Shown here one piece after another: positions 28,337-38,333 of a stretch of 64,000 bases of DNA. Source of the stretch: Falcatimonas sp. MSJ-15. Lineage in GTDB: Bacteria > Bacillota > Clostridia > Lachnospirales > Lachnospiraceae. Positions within the stretch are counted from its first letter, which is position 1; each line of letters opens with the position of its first letter. Under the pieces are notes generated by a model, which saw only the letters and a list, made by a program, of their open reading frames with translations, searched no databases and was not told the origin of the DNA. The stretch spans positions 62,001 to 126,000 of the forward strand of contig NZ_JAHLQC010000010.1 of NCBI RefSeq assembly GCF_018918265.1, given 5' to 3'. The translations under genes were made by a program, and so were the position numbers.

Positions 28337-28365
28337 ATATTATATCTTTATATTACTTTTGTCAA
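28337..28365 (-). promoter_or_regulatory. Distal promoter of the pPIWI-RE operon
   Basis: Minus strand TTGACA (28360-28365), 17-nt spacer, TAATAT (28337-28342), a near-consensus sigma-A site just after the AIPR stop. It would give a leader of about 300 nt. I see no clear terminator between AIPR and this promoter. Confidence 0.6.
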
Positions 28366-28403
28366 CAATCTTTATCCTTATTATATTGTAACAATGCCAA
28401 ATA

Positions 28404-30563
28404 CTATATCCTCATTCCTTCTCTTATCAATTTTTCCCTTGCTCTAAGTATCTCTCTCTGTTGCCTTTCACTTGGCATTACACCTGTTGTATATAACGCA
28501 ATAATTGATTTAAGTGCTTCTTTCTCAACATCATACAAAAGATTTCTCGTATCTCCCCACTCAAGAACTTTTCGCCAATAAGAGGCTCCTGCACCAATTA
28601 TCATTTTTAAATTATCTATCTCATTTTCCAAATTTTTATTTGATACCACATCCTTCTTCCTATTTTTTGCGTCTGACAAACTATCCAAAAACTCAGAAAG
28701 TATTGTCCATCTACGTTTTTTAGCCCTCTCCCAACACTCCTTTTTCTTACACCATTCTGTAACATTTTGTGTTGATCTGTCTACCGATGTAATAAAATCA
28801 TATACTTCTGGCCATAAAACTCTAATCTGTTTTTCAAGTTCAGGATAAATGTTCTGTGTTGACCATATTCGCATAAAATCAATGCTCCTGCCTTTCTCAT
28901 TTTTTTGAACATATTCAAATATAATACTCATCATATATGCAATAACATTAGCCTTATAAGAGTTTCTTTCACCATTTCTGTAATCGTCACTATTTTTTAT
29001 TATCCTGTCTGCATTCTTATATATAATTGCTATGGCAACTACTCTTTTAAAATAATAAACATCAAACTCTTCGTCTGATTTCATCCACTGAACCTTTATC
29101 TTCTCTGCAAACGCCTTAACTATTGCCTGCTTTCCCTTGCTGACTTTATCCGGTGCTCCTGCATATATCTCCATATACTTTGCCAATTCAACCATCTTTA
29201 TAACCTGATTTTCAGGATATCTTAACTTATACTGATTTACTTCTCCCACTGTAAGCTTCATTTTTCCCTGGTTATACTGGCCTCTAGTTCTTTCATAATA
29301 CCAATATTGCTGATATTGGTTTCCATTTACCGCTGGTGCTGGCGTTTTTCTAGAATAGTCTTCCATTCTTATATGAAATGGATGATTAGAAAAGAAGTCA
29401 GATGCATCAACTTTATTCTGAGAATTTGAATATTCCGAAATTTTAGGAATAATTTTCTCTGACACATAGTACTCCAATATCGATATCTTCATTGGTACTC
29501 TAAGATTATCCAACTTAACCTTTTCTCCTTTTTTAGCAGTAAGCACTGCATTTGCTATCGACGCTGTTGTCTGACCTCCATTTACTATCTGAAGGTCTTT
29601 TATTCTTGTGATTACAAGACCATTTTCTGTCATCTTGGTATCAATCTCTGTTGCCGTTGCAGCAATTCCATTATTATATGCAAAAAACATATCTGGATAA
29701 TTCTTGATTGTATTCTGTATGCTCTTATTAACCTTACCCTTAACACTAAGAAAAGAACGCACATTGCCTTCTAGCAGTCTTGAACCATACTCAAGATACA
29801 GATCACACAAAATCTGTCCCGGTACCGATGCCAAATATGAACTATAAGTGATTTTGTTATTTTTATCCGTTTTTTCATCATCTTCGTTATACAAAGGTAA
29901 AATCTCTATGTCGGCAAGAACATTATTACACTCCATTCCTTTTACACATGGTATACCTTCCATACCAAATTCTGACAAGTATATTTCTACACTTTCTTTT
30001 TGCATCGTTGATGTTACCACATTAAATATACGATTTATATCCCATACATTTAATTCAACATTTTTTCCTGCTATTACATCATCTTTAATGTTTTTTACTC
30101 TCTGTCTGTTGTAAGCATCTGTAATAAAATAGAACCTGAATTTACTAATATTATCAATTTCATTATGTAATATCTGTGCAAATTCATAAACTTCAGAACT
30201 TTCCTCCATGTCATCATAAATTTTGTATTTTATTGCTTCTTCTACAAAATACCTTATCTTTCTGAACATACTGTTTATCTCATCTGTCCTGACAGAATCA
30301 TCTTCATAAATTCCTCTGTAATCCGTAATAAAAACAGAACAGCTTCCATCTATTTCATCCATTGCATATCCATCAATTCTCATCTTTGCCTTATGTTTTG
30401 TTTCCCCTTCATAGAAGCATTCTGTAAAATCATCAAATTCTTCACCATCCTTCAAAATATCTGTAATTTTTTTTAAAAATTCTTCCTCAGGATTTGACAT
30501 ACCTGTTTCAGCAGCAATATCAATCTCCGTTTGCAGCATAGTTCTGTATTCGTTTACTTCCAT
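28404..30563 (-). CDS. AIPR-domain protein (abortive infection / phage resistance family)
   Basis: Protein of 719 residues with the AIPR domain, often found with Z1 helicases, MutL/MORC-like ATPases and cytosine methyltransferases in restriction clusters. The diagnostic stretch is LLEGNVRSFLSVKGKVNKS, then FFAYNNGIAATATEI and IVNGGQTTASIANA (about residues 265-345). The rest is mostly helical. The ATG at 30563 has a GGAGG site 9 bp upstream. It is the last gene of the restriction cluster and follows a decayed PD-(D/E)XK gene by 4 bp. Its biochemical role is unknown. Confidence 0.88.
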   Translation of the reverse strand: MEVNEYRTMLQTEIDIAAETGMSNPEEEFLKKITDILKDGEEFDDFTECFYEGETKHKAKMRIDGYAMDEIDGSCSVFITDYRGIYEDDSVRTDEINSMFRKIRYFVEEAIKYKIYDDMEESSEVYEFAQILHNEIDNISKFRFYFITDAYNRQRVKNIKDDVIAGKNVELNVWDINRIFNVVTSTMQKESVEIYLSEFGMEGIPCVKGMECNNVLADIEILPLYNEDDEKTDKNNKITYSSYLASVPGQILCDLYLEYGSRLLEGNVRSFLSVKGKVNKSIQNTIKNYPDMFFAYNNGIAATATEIDTKMTENGLVITRIKDLQIVNGGQTTASIANAVLTAKKGEKVKLDNLRVPMKISILEYYVSEKIIPKISEYSNSQNKVDASDFFSNHPFHIRMEDYSRKTPAPAVNGNQYQQYWYYERTRGQYNQGKMKLTVGEVNQYKLRYPENQVIKMVELAKYMEIYAGAPDKVSKGKQAIVKAFAEKIKVQWMKSDEEFDVYYFKRVVAIAIIYKNADRIIKNSDDYRNGERNSYKANVIAYMMSIIFEYVQKNEKGRSIDFMRIWSTQNIYPELEKQIRVLWPEVYDFITSVDRSTQNVTEWCKKKECWERAKKRRWTILSEFLDSLSDAKNRKKDVVSNKNLENEIDNLKMIIGAGASYWRKVLEWGDTRNLLYDVEKEALKSIIALYTTGVMPSERQQREILRAREKLIREGMRI

Positions 30564-30567
30564 TTTC

Positions 30568-31007
30568 CTATTCCTCCATAAACTTTGTCAACCCATCGGT
30601 CATCAGAGTATAACTTACATTTCCAACCGTCTGCGAAACATCTTTTCTTACAATCTTACGCTTTCCAAACATTTCTTGCCAATATTTCCATCTTGTAAAG
30701 GCTGTAGATATAATCATTTCTTTTCCGCTTTTCTCACACACTTTTATCATATCGATACAGAAAATAACAAATACCAAGCTATATTTTCCGTCCAAAATTT
30801 CAAATGAAAGCGCCATCTTTCCATCTTCTCTTCTTGCCAACGTAACATCTATCAGTTTCGATGATTTTACCCGCTCTCACTTCCTGGTTCGGTTATTACC
30901 ATTGACATCATTCCCTCATTATTATATCTAAGATATATATTTGCTCTGTATATTGCATCTATTCTCTGATATGTGTGATTTTTCGCACCATATGCAAATT
31001 TTCCCAT
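30568..31007 (-). pseudogene. Remnant of a PD-(D/E)XK-motif (DUF4420-like) gene
   Basis: Two short frames appear to be pieces of one gene. The first (ATG at 31007) reads MGKFAYGAKNHTYQRIDAIY and stops after about 47 codons. The second, in another frame, continues with RVKSSKLIDVTLARREDGK and LVFVIFCIDMIKVCEKSGK, then ends at 30568. The order and pattern resemble the N-terminal half of DUF4420 PD-(D/E)XK proteins, which occur between Z1 and AIPR genes in related clusters. A third frame near the end (SDDRWVDKVYGG) also looks coding, suggesting a second frameshift. Full homologues are roughly 300 residues, so most of the nuclease core is gone. The family assignment is tentative. Confidence 0.5.
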
Positions 31008-31021
31008 ATATTTATAGTTAG

Positions 31022-33763
31022 TTATTCCTCCTCATATGTACCTTCATCTACATCTTCTTCACCGAGCAATTCTCTTATTGCAACCTTATTAAGCATATAT
31101 TTTGCATACTGAGCTTCTGAATTTTCAAGTCTAGGAATTCCTATACTAAATCCAATAACTTCTTTATCCTTATATTTATTTACAGCCTTTTTTATCTCAT
31201 CTAAATTTTGTTTTTTATCATCTATTTTTAATTCAATAAAATATATCGTTAAGAGAGGATTCCTTTTTATCAAAAAGCAGTCTTTTTGTGAAAGTGCCTT
31301 TTCATCATTAGTTTCTTCAATATTTTTTTTCTGCTCTTCTGTCAAACCAAATTCTCCATCCATCGCTGAACCAAGTCTTTTTTTAGAACCACTCATCTTT
31401 AATATTTTCCCATCATTAACAACTGTAAAACTTCTTTCAATACAATTGAATCTTATACCATTTCCAAACTCTTTCACATGTGATGATTTTCCACTTGCAA
31501 ATGCAACATCCCACAATTCAAGTTCTTCCCCTTCGTAGTTACCAATAAAATCATTGATAGTCTTTATATCAAAATAAGCATTTTTAGGCGATACCTGTAT
31601 TCTTTCCAAGAATTCCATTATCATTTTCTTTGCAACATTAACAAATCCAACTTTCCCATTTACTTCTTTTCTGACCTGATATTTAGCTGATGTCAACTCA
31701 TCCACAAATTCCTCTACTTCTTTCTCATTGTACAAATTCATATCTTCATCAGCATATATTTCCGGAGTTTCAATTACAACACTGTTAAAACTTATTGCAC
31801 ACTTTCTACTCTCTGCACTTCGCATCTTATTAGCAGCTGTAATCATAAGTGTTGCCATATCCGATTTTACTCTTAATCCAAAATCATTCGGTGTAAGTCC
31901 ACTGTCTTCAAACTTTTTTACATCCTTTCGAAGTTCATCTGTAGCCTCACTTATATATCGATACCATTCTATACTATCTTCTGACATAAATATTTTACAT
32001 ACATCATTATATCCATCTCTGTATCCAAACCATCTTCCCATCTGCATAAGTGTATCGTACATTTTTGAATTACGGTAAAAGTAGCTTACAACAAGGCCTT
32101 CCAATGTCAACCCTCTTGACAGGCTCATCCCGCCAACAGCTATAACTCTTACTCCATCTTTATAATCATCATAACTGAATTTTTGACCTTCTTCTATATT
32201 AAACATCTGCACCATTATTCCTGCTGAGGATCGATAAAGTGTTTTTTGTATTTCTGACCATTCATACTCTTCTGAAATATTACTATATATTTGGTAATAT
32301 GTTTCATTAAGTGCCGACAATTCTGAGTTTCTTAATGCCACACTTTCTTCAAGTCCTGCATAAATCTTAATTGCAGATTGCATTTTTTTAAGATAATCAT
32401 TTACCAGGTCAGCTATCTGTTTTTGAACCAATGTAAATCGACTTACATTAATCAGCATAGAACGATGATTTTTCTTAATACCTCTCAAATCTTCAATTGC
32501 ATTGGCAAGTATGAATGTATTAATTGCTGTCTCCATATCCTTTGGAAGTTTCTGAACCTGTATTGAATTTTTATGACTCTGGGGGAGCAGCAGCGCTATA
32601 CTGTTTTGATTCTTGATATTATCATCAATTGCAACCAACATATTACTATTTGAACCATTTTCGCTAAATATATTTCTCGCTCCAATATAATTAGATGGCG
32701 CATTTAATGAATAAATGTAATCTCTTGGAAACAAATCATCTGCATACATCTCATTTTCTGTATCCGGATCTATAAATATATTAGCATATGGTGTCGCTGT
32801 GAATCCAACATAACTTGATTTTTCAAACATTTTCAGCATTTTTCTTATTTCACCATTTATCGCAGTTGGTGTTTCATCCTGTTCCTTTTTTGTATTTACA
32901 GAGGCATTATCAGCTTCATCATCAATAACAAGAAGTGACTGAGATATTGCATTTTCATCATTCTTATTGTATGTACTAAGCCACTTGTTAAGTCTCTTTA
33001 ATACTCCTGAATTTTTTTTAACCACAAAAACCACCGTTCCATTAATACTCTTAAGATCGAAATTTAAGTTTTTTGCATTCTGTGCCTTAAAATCAGAATC
33101 TACAGATGTCAGAACCACTGTACTTACAGTTTTATCATACCTGCCAACACCAACGTACAAACCTTCTGTCTTATTCTTAATCATTACATTACTGTCAGCA
33201 CCAACAAAACCTTCATCTACTCTCTGTTGTGTCTGCTGTCGAAGTTTTTCGATTGTTCCTGTAAGAAGAACTATTACTTTATATCCGGCATCTGCCGCTT
33301 TACACATAAGTCCTATATAATTGGCTGTTTTTCCTGACTGTACATCTCCAATTATAAGCCCTCTTCTGCTATACACTGCATTAGCTGACGGATCTCCAAG
33401 CAGATCTGTCAGCGTATCAAGTATATCGTCCATCTTATTAACAACACCTGTTGCAAAGTTTTTATCATTAATGAGATATTGTCTATATCTACTCCAATAT
33501 CGCATCTCCAACTCTGCCTTCTTAGTCAAAAACCATTTTTCATGCTTTTTCTGTTCAACCAAACTTCCCTTGTCAAGTTTTATCGACATCTCCGACTTTA
33601 TCTCTGCTCCAACCTCTTCTATCTCTTCATTTTTAAGACTGCTATATGTCGGTAACATTCTTAATTCCGCCATTTTTGCATCGATTGTTATCTCATTAAT
33701 ATCCATATCATCGCTCATAAACGCCTTAACCATTTTTTTAAACTGTTTCTGTATCTCATTCAT
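31022..33763 (-). CDS. Z1-domain SF2 helicase/ATPase of a restriction cluster
   Basis: Large (about 913 residues) Z1-superfamily protein, a DNA translocase of MutL/MORC-linked restriction systems. Walker A is IIGDVQSGKTANYIGLMC (about 138-155), Walker B is LVIDDEADNAS, followed by YVGFTATPYANIF. The Z1 signature GGMSLSRGLTLEGLVVSYFY and MQMGRWFGYRDGYNDVCKI is clear. I chose the ATG at 33763, which overlaps the stop of the upstream ATPase gene. It lies between the ATPase and the broken PD-(D/E)XK gene. Confidence 0.9.
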   Translation of the reverse strand: MNEIQKQFKKMVKAFMSDDMDINEITIDAKMAELRMLPTYSSLKNEEIEEVGAEIKSEMSIKLDKGSLVEQKKHEKWFLTKKAELEMRYWSRYRQYLINDKNFATGVVNKMDDILDTLTDLLGDPSANAVYSRRGLIIGDVQSGKTANYIGLMCKAADAGYKVIVLLTGTIEKLRQQTQQRVDEGFVGADSNVMIKNKTEGLYVGVGRYDKTVSTVVLTSVDSDFKAQNAKNLNFDLKSINGTVVFVVKKNSGVLKRLNKWLSTYNKNDENAISQSLLVIDDEADNASVNTKKEQDETPTAINGEIRKMLKMFEKSSYVGFTATPYANIFIDPDTENEMYADDLFPRDYIYSLNAPSNYIGARNIFSENGSNSNMLVAIDDNIKNQNSIALLLPQSHKNSIQVQKLPKDMETAINTFILANAIEDLRGIKKNHRSMLINVSRFTLVQKQIADLVNDYLKKMQSAIKIYAGLEESVALRNSELSALNETYYQIYSNISEEYEWSEIQKTLYRSSAGIMVQMFNIEEGQKFSYDDYKDGVRVIAVGGMSLSRGLTLEGLVVSYFYRNSKMYDTLMQMGRWFGYRDGYNDVCKIFMSEDSIEWYRYISEATDELRKDVKKFEDSGLTPNDFGLRVKSDMATLMITAANKMRSAESRKCAISFNSVVIETPEIYADEDMNLYNEKEVEEFVDELTSAKYQVRKEVNGKVGFVNVAKKMIMEFLERIQVSPKNAYFDIKTINDFIGNYEGEELELWDVAFASGKSSHVKEFGNGIRFNCIERSFTVVNDGKILKMSGSKKRLGSAMDGEFGLTEEQKKNIEETNDEKALSQKDCFLIKRNPLLTIYFIELKIDDKKQNLDEIKKAVNKYKDKEVIGFSIGIPRLENSEAQYAKYMLNKVAIRELLGEEDVDEGTYEEE

Positions 33764-35225
33764 ACTTTTCAAGCTCCTTCTTTATTCTCTGTCTTACTAT
33801 TTCATTATCACAATAAGGCTCAACTCTGTAAAAAGCTTTATAATATTCTTTCTCAGAAAGTCCATTATTTTTTATATACCTAATCTGTTCCTGCAATTTA
33901 ATCCAAAGTTCTTCTGTTTTATCATCACCTTCAACAGCTTTTTTTTCTTCAATATTTCCCTTTGCTGCATCAACATAAAGTGATGCCGTTGGAAACGACT
34001 CCTCTAATACCTTAATTACATCATCAAGCATCTTTACCTGTTCTTTATCAAGTGTTTCTTCAAGCATTTTAATCTGTGGAATATTTCTGTTTACAACATA
34101 CTCATACCCATTTCTAAGTTTCATTCGTTCCCAAATATACTCAATATTATCATCTTTCTTTTCTTTTCTGCCTCTGTATGTATGAACCCGTTCACTTCCC
34201 ATCACCGATTCATATACTGCATTATACATATTTTTCTTTATAATATCCGGTAATATAGCAGTACTTTTTTTTATATCAATCGACCACATATAGTCCAAAG
34301 AATTTGGTATATCTACTCTTACTCTCGCCAATTTATTAAGTTCATCTTTTCTTTCAAGCCTAAACCATGTTCCCCACACTATAAGTCTTCTGTTTCTATA
34401 AACATAAAATCCCTGTTCTGTTCTTAAGTTTTCTTTTCCACCTGCTTTTTCAAAATCTTTTTCTGTAAGTTTTGACAAATGTGGCAAAATATACGGCTTT
34501 AAAGTTATTGTTTCTCCTTTGAGATGAATTTTTGACTCACGCTTTATCTGTGTTGCTTTATGATATGTCAAAAACGGATCTCTTGCCTCGATTTCACGAT
34601 TGTTGACAGTTATAATAAGGTTATCATCTAAAAAGCGATGAAATAACAATGCAATATGATCTTCCATTTCTTTTAGACGCTCATTAAATGTTTCAATAAT
34701 ATTTTTTGTTCCTTCTCTAACTCTGTCAAAATCGTTAAGATACAAATATGTTCCACAATTCATATTCAACAATTTTTCTATTTTGGGAAATGCTCTTATC
34801 TCGTCTGTATCAAACCCTTTTAGCATCCATGCTCCTTTTTCTATAACATAATCCAAATCCCATGAATATGCGTTTATTTCATCATCATGCTTACTGACAA
34901 CAACTAGTTTACGGCACTGTGACAATGAAGCCGATTTTAAACCAAGTCCAAATCGTCCAAGATCAGAATCATCTCTTTTTTCTAACGGATTACTACTTCC
35001 ATATCTCATAGCTTCATATAATTTTTTATCTGACATGCCACATCCATTATCGATTATAATTAACGATGGATTTTCTGAAGGCTCTGATACTATATCTATC
35101 CTTGTTGCACGAGCGCCAATACTATTATCAAGTAAATCTGCAACTGCCGATGAAAAAGAATATCCAATCGATCTCATTGATTCAATTAATGTTGGTGCAA
35201 ATGGCACACATTCCTGTTCATACAT
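33756..35225 (-). CDS. GHKL (MutL/MORC-like) ATPase
   Basis: ATP-binding protein of the Hsp90/MutL/MORC class (489 residues), expected to act as an ATP-gated clamp in a restriction complex. The Bergerat fold shows AVADLLDNSIGARATRI (N box), IIIDNGCGMSDKKL (G1) and GRFGLGLKSASLSQCRKL (G2). A ribosomal-S5-like second domain and a helical C-terminus follow. It overlaps the Vsr gene by 8 bp at its start and the Z1 gene at its end, so the three are translationally coupled. MORC-type ATPases with Z1 helicases and Vsr nucleases are a known restriction-modification arrangement. Confidence 0.88.
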   Translation of the reverse strand: MYEQECVPFAPTLIESMRSIGYSFSSAVADLLDNSIGARATRIDIVSEPSENPSLIIIDNGCGMSDKKLYEAMRYGSSNPLEKRDDSDLGRFGLGLKSASLSQCRKLVVVSKHDDEINAYSWDLDYVIEKGAWMLKGFDTDEIRAFPKIEKLLNMNCGTYLYLNDFDRVREGTKNIIETFNERLKEMEDHIALLFHRFLDDNLIITVNNREIEARDPFLTYHKATQIKRESKIHLKGETITLKPYILPHLSKLTEKDFEKAGGKENLRTEQGFYVYRNRRLIVWGTWFRLERKDELNKLARVRVDIPNSLDYMWSIDIKKSTAILPDIIKKNMYNAVYESVMGSERVHTYRGRKEKKDDNIEYIWERMKLRNGYEYVVNRNIPQIKMLEETLDKEQVKMLDDVIKVLEESFPTASLYVDAAKGNIEEKKAVEGDDKTEELWIKLQEQIRYIKNNGLSEKEYYKAFYRVEPYCDNEIVRQRIKKELEKYE

Positions 35226-35679
35226 TATCTTCTGTCTCCTCCCAATCTTCCTGAAGTTTTAATCTGAATATTGTTTCTTCTATTGTTTTAACGCATTGTT
35301 CAGGATTACATTTTATATCATTTCCCCAAAACCTTAATACTGTATATCCGTTAAAACTTAGCTTCTTATCCACTTCATCATCTCTTTCAATATTCCTTGA
35401 TATTTTCTTTATCCAAAATTCACTGTTATTACTGCTCTTCAATTTTTCTTTCAGAGTCCCCCAATCTTTTCCATGAAAAAACTCTCCATCACAAAAAATT
35501 GCTATTTTATACTTTGTAAGCACTATATCTGGTTTTCCAGGGAGATCTGCAACATTTTTTCTATATCTGTAACCTTTATTCCATAATGCTTTTCGTAATA
35601 TAAGTTCTATCTTTGTATCAGATGACCTGATGTGTTTCATATTTCTGCTTCTTTGTTCTTTTGACATAACATCAGACAT
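35218..35679 (-). CDS. vsr: Very-short-patch-repair (Vsr) endonuclease
   Basis: Mismatch nicking endonuclease that repairs T:G mismatches arising from deamination of 5-methylcytosine. The ATG at 35679 gives MSDVMSKEQRSRNMKHIRSS, the standard Vsr start, and has a GGATGG site upstream. The catalytic motif GKPDIVLTKYKIAIFCDG (catalytic Asp) and the following FFHGKDW match the family, although FCDGEFFHG replaces the more usual FVDGCFWHG. The C-terminal FWGNDIK is also typical. It fits next to two cytosine methyltransferases, but in MORC-type clusters Vsr may also work as the cutting subunit. Confidence 0.92.
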   Translation of the reverse strand: MSDVMSKEQRSRNMKHIRSSDTKIELILRKALWNKGYRYRKNVADLPGKPDIVLTKYKIAIFCDGEFFHGKDWGTLKEKLKSSNNSEFWIKKISRNIERDDEVDKKLSFNGYTVLRFWGNDIKCNPEQCVKTIEETIFRLKLQEDWEETEDNV

Positions 35680-35708
35680 AATTTCACCATCCATTCCAAA
35701 TTCAGCAA

Positions 35709-36893
35709 TTATATATATGACCGCATCACATCTCTTATATTAAGATAATGTTCCTGTATATATATTCCATCAATATCCCTTCGGTCTATATGAACCCGAG
35801 AGTAATACTCTCCCTCATATGGCATCACCAAACCATTGATAATCTTTTCTGGCAACACTCTTTTTCCATAAATATCATTCATGAGAAAATAACTGTAGGC
35901 TACCTGCTTATAGTTAAGTTCTGACATCCTTTGATAATACTTAGAATCAAAAATCCACACTTTCCCTTCTTCCTGTTGTTCAAAAAAGTGATCGTATTCA
36001 ACAGTAAAATCATGATTTTTTTTCTGATTTATAACGCTCTCTGTACTATCACGTCTTTTATGAAAATTAAATTTTTTACATCCACGCTCAAAAATCATAT
36101 TCTTGCTGTAATTATCATACCTCAAAAGATTATTGTTAAGGTAATTCTGTACCATAGCCTCCCACGATAATGCAAATGCCTGCGTTAAAAAATAGGAACT
36201 TTCTGTAATACTTCCCTGCCATCTGAAATAAGAAATCATTGCCCTTATTAACTGTATTTCAGAATCTTTGAAATACTTCTCTTCTTCCTCTTTGAGTTTC
36301 TTTATAACTGCCTGAGTATTTTTAAAGTTAAAATGATATCCATCGCTGTCAATCTTTTCTCCAATTCCAGCATATCTTCCAAATTGTTCATACCCATCAT
36401 TTATAGTATACTTCATGCACTCACCAAGGAATGTATTATACTGTTCATTTTTTCTTATTTCAAACGGAAGGAATATAAGATTCTTTCCACTTATAATTTT
36501 TTGACTTTTTCTTACTGTTCTATTCCAATCTATATTACCTGAATATCCACTTTTGCTTACTCTGACATTATTTTTAAATAAACCATACCTATTATAATAA
36601 TCACATATAAGCGTATATGCTCTATATGGTATATTGCAGTCTATCATCTGCGTTGAACCTTTGTCAGTATCCCTAAAGCTTTTTAATATGCACCTTATTA
36701 TCAGTTTTATATCACTGTCATCAGTATAATTAAAATGTTTGGGAACAGATATAAGCATCCTGTTTTTCTTATTTATGAATCCTACAAAGGCATATCTTCC
36801 ATCTCTACAAAGTTCTGAAATCTCAAATTCCCTTACCAGCTGAGAATCTGCAATTTCACCATCCATTATATTAATTATCTGAGGTTTCTGCAT
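35709..36893 (-). CDS. LlaJI-type restriction endonuclease, R2 (McrC-like) subunit
   Basis: Nuclease subunit that pairs with the upstream AAA protein. About 394 residues from the ATG at 36893, chosen for its AGGAG site. The C-terminal half has SWEAMVQNYLNNNLL followed by HDFTVEY and VWIFDSKYYQRM, giving a D...DxK nuclease core as in LlaJI/McrC proteins. It overlaps the 3' end of the AAA gene. LlaJI-type systems use two such restriction subunits with two cytosine methyltransferases, which is what precedes this gene. Confidence 0.82.
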   Translation of the reverse strand: MQKPQIINIMDGEIADSQLVREFEISELCRDGRYAFVGFINKKNRMLISVPKHFNYTDDSDIKLIIRCILKSFRDTDKGSTQMIDCNIPYRAYTLICDYYNRYGLFKNNVRVSKSGYSGNIDWNRTVRKSQKIISGKNLIFLPFEIRKNEQYNTFLGECMKYTINDGYEQFGRYAGIGEKIDSDGYHFNFKNTQAVIKKLKEEEEKYFKDSEIQLIRAMISYFRWQGSITESSYFLTQAFALSWEAMVQNYLNNNLLRYDNYSKNMIFERGCKKFNFHKRRDSTESVINQKKNHDFTVEYDHFFEQQEEGKVWIFDSKYYQRMSELNYKQVAYSYFLMNDIYGKRVLPEKIINGLVMPYEGEYYSRVHIDRRDIDGIYIQEHYLNIRDVMRSYI

Positions 36894-38313
36894 CTTTATT
36901 CTCCTGAATATCATCTGAATTTAACTCTGTACTGTCATCCTCTGCTTCTTCAGTAAGTTCATCATAAAACTTCTCACAAAAAACATTTTCATGCTTCTCA
37001 ATCCTTGAATACGCCTCACCAAATGTAGCTATTTCTTCCTTGAAAAGAGGCTTTTCTGCCATTGCACATTTATGAACATCTTCCCAAATATACTGTAATA
37101 CCTTGTTCTTTATCTGATTATAGTTATATTTATCAATCTCAACATTGCTATTATAACCTTCTTTAAACTTAACAAAAAACTGTCCTATCTGTTTATCTTC
37201 TCTAAGCTTCATATCTTTTGTCACATATTTATTAAGTTTTTGATAAAAATCAGTCCATTTTAATATATGATTTCCCAATTCAAACTTATAATCATTCCTA
37301 TAATCTCCATTCTTTTGTGAAACCGGCTCTGTACCAACATATTCAAACTCAAATCTTCTCTTAAACGCATTATCCATAACAAATACATTTTGATCGCTTG
37401 TATTAACAGTACCATATATGTAAAAATTTTCAGGCAAATAAATATTATTATTATTAAATTCAAATCCTGTTTTATCTTTTACATATTCTGCAACAAGATC
37501 GTTTCTAATTTTGTATGCACTTCTACCATCATCCCTTCTATCCAACAGTTGGAATAAATCTCCAAAAACCGCTGCAACATTCGCTCTCGACATTTCTTCC
37601 AACACAAGAAAAACTTTTTTGTCACCATTCTCTAAATCCATCGCTTTTGATAATGCCAATGTAAATATTCCAGGTTTAAAATCATAAGTTATATTTTTAT
37701 CATCTTTAACCACCGGATATGTTGTTCCAACAAAATCATAATACGAATATTCCGGATGCAGCGTTGTTCTAAATACAAACTCACAGTCATTATCTTCATC
37801 AGATTCATCATAATTGCTGTATGTTTCTTTTATCTTTTCTGTAATGCCATAACTCTTTCCAGTTCCTGGCACGCCATACTTTATAAGCTGTCTAACCTCT
37901 ATTCCTGATTCTTCCAAATCTTTCTTTTCTGATGCCGCTATAACAACACTGTGCCTATCCTCTCTGCATAATTCACTCATATAATCATATACTGCTCCGT
38001 CATCAGATATAATTACTCCGAGCTTGAACACGTCACCTTTTTCCGCCTTTAAAGTCAGCAGATCTCCTTCCTGAATATCTCTAATCAAACCTCTACAGTC
38101 TATTTCTTTCTTCATTGCAGTTTTTATATTTCCACTAAAGCGTTTATCAGTCTGAGAAAATATAGTAATTTCTTCTTTTTCTCCACTTTTCTCACCTATT
38201 ACAGTGAAAGTATCTCTGCCATTAAATATTTCCTGCTGAATTTTAATTGTTATTCCTATCTGATGTGTAATACACTGTTTATCCATTCTTCTAATATAAA
38301 TACTGTTTGCCAT
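36871..38313 (-). CDS. LlaJI-type restriction endonuclease, R1 (McrB-like AAA) subunit
   Basis: Nucleoside-triphosphate-driven translocase subunit of a McrBC/LlaJI-type restriction enzyme. The ATG at 38313 (MANSIYIRRMDKQCITHQ) has a GGAGG site. Residues ~1-110 form a DNA-recognition domain with ITIFSQTDKRFSGNIKTAMK. The AAA domain has Walker A KYGVPGTGKSYGITEKI, Walker B FLVLEEMSRANVAAVFGDLF, and the McrB-type NTSDQNVFVMDNAFKRRFEF sensor region. The acidic tail overlaps the R2 gene. The N-terminal domain is homologous to the small protein encoded just upstream. Confidence 0.85.
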   Translation of the reverse strand: MANSIYIRRMDKQCITHQIGITIKIQQEIFNGRDTFTVIGEKSGEKEEITIFSQTDKRFSGNIKTAMKKEIDCRGLIRDIQEGDLLTLKAEKGDVFKLGVIISDDGAVYDYMSELCREDRHSVVIAASEKKDLEESGIEVRQLIKYGVPGTGKSYGITEKIKETYSNYDESDEDNDCEFVFRTTLHPEYSYYDFVGTTYPVVKDDKNITYDFKPGIFTLALSKAMDLENGDKKVFLVLEEMSRANVAAVFGDLFQLLDRRDDGRSAYKIRNDLVAEYVKDKTGFEFNNNNIYLPENFYIYGTVNTSDQNVFVMDNAFKRRFEFEYVGTEPVSQKNGDYRNDYKFELGNHILKWTDFYQKLNKYVTKDMKLREDKQIGQFFVKFKEGYNSNVEIDKYNYNQIKNKVLQYIWEDVHKCAMAEKPLFKEEIATFGEAYSRIEKHENVFCEKFYDELTEEAEDDSTELNSDDIQENKDAETSDN

Positions 38314-38333
38314 AATATCCTCCATTGGTAATA

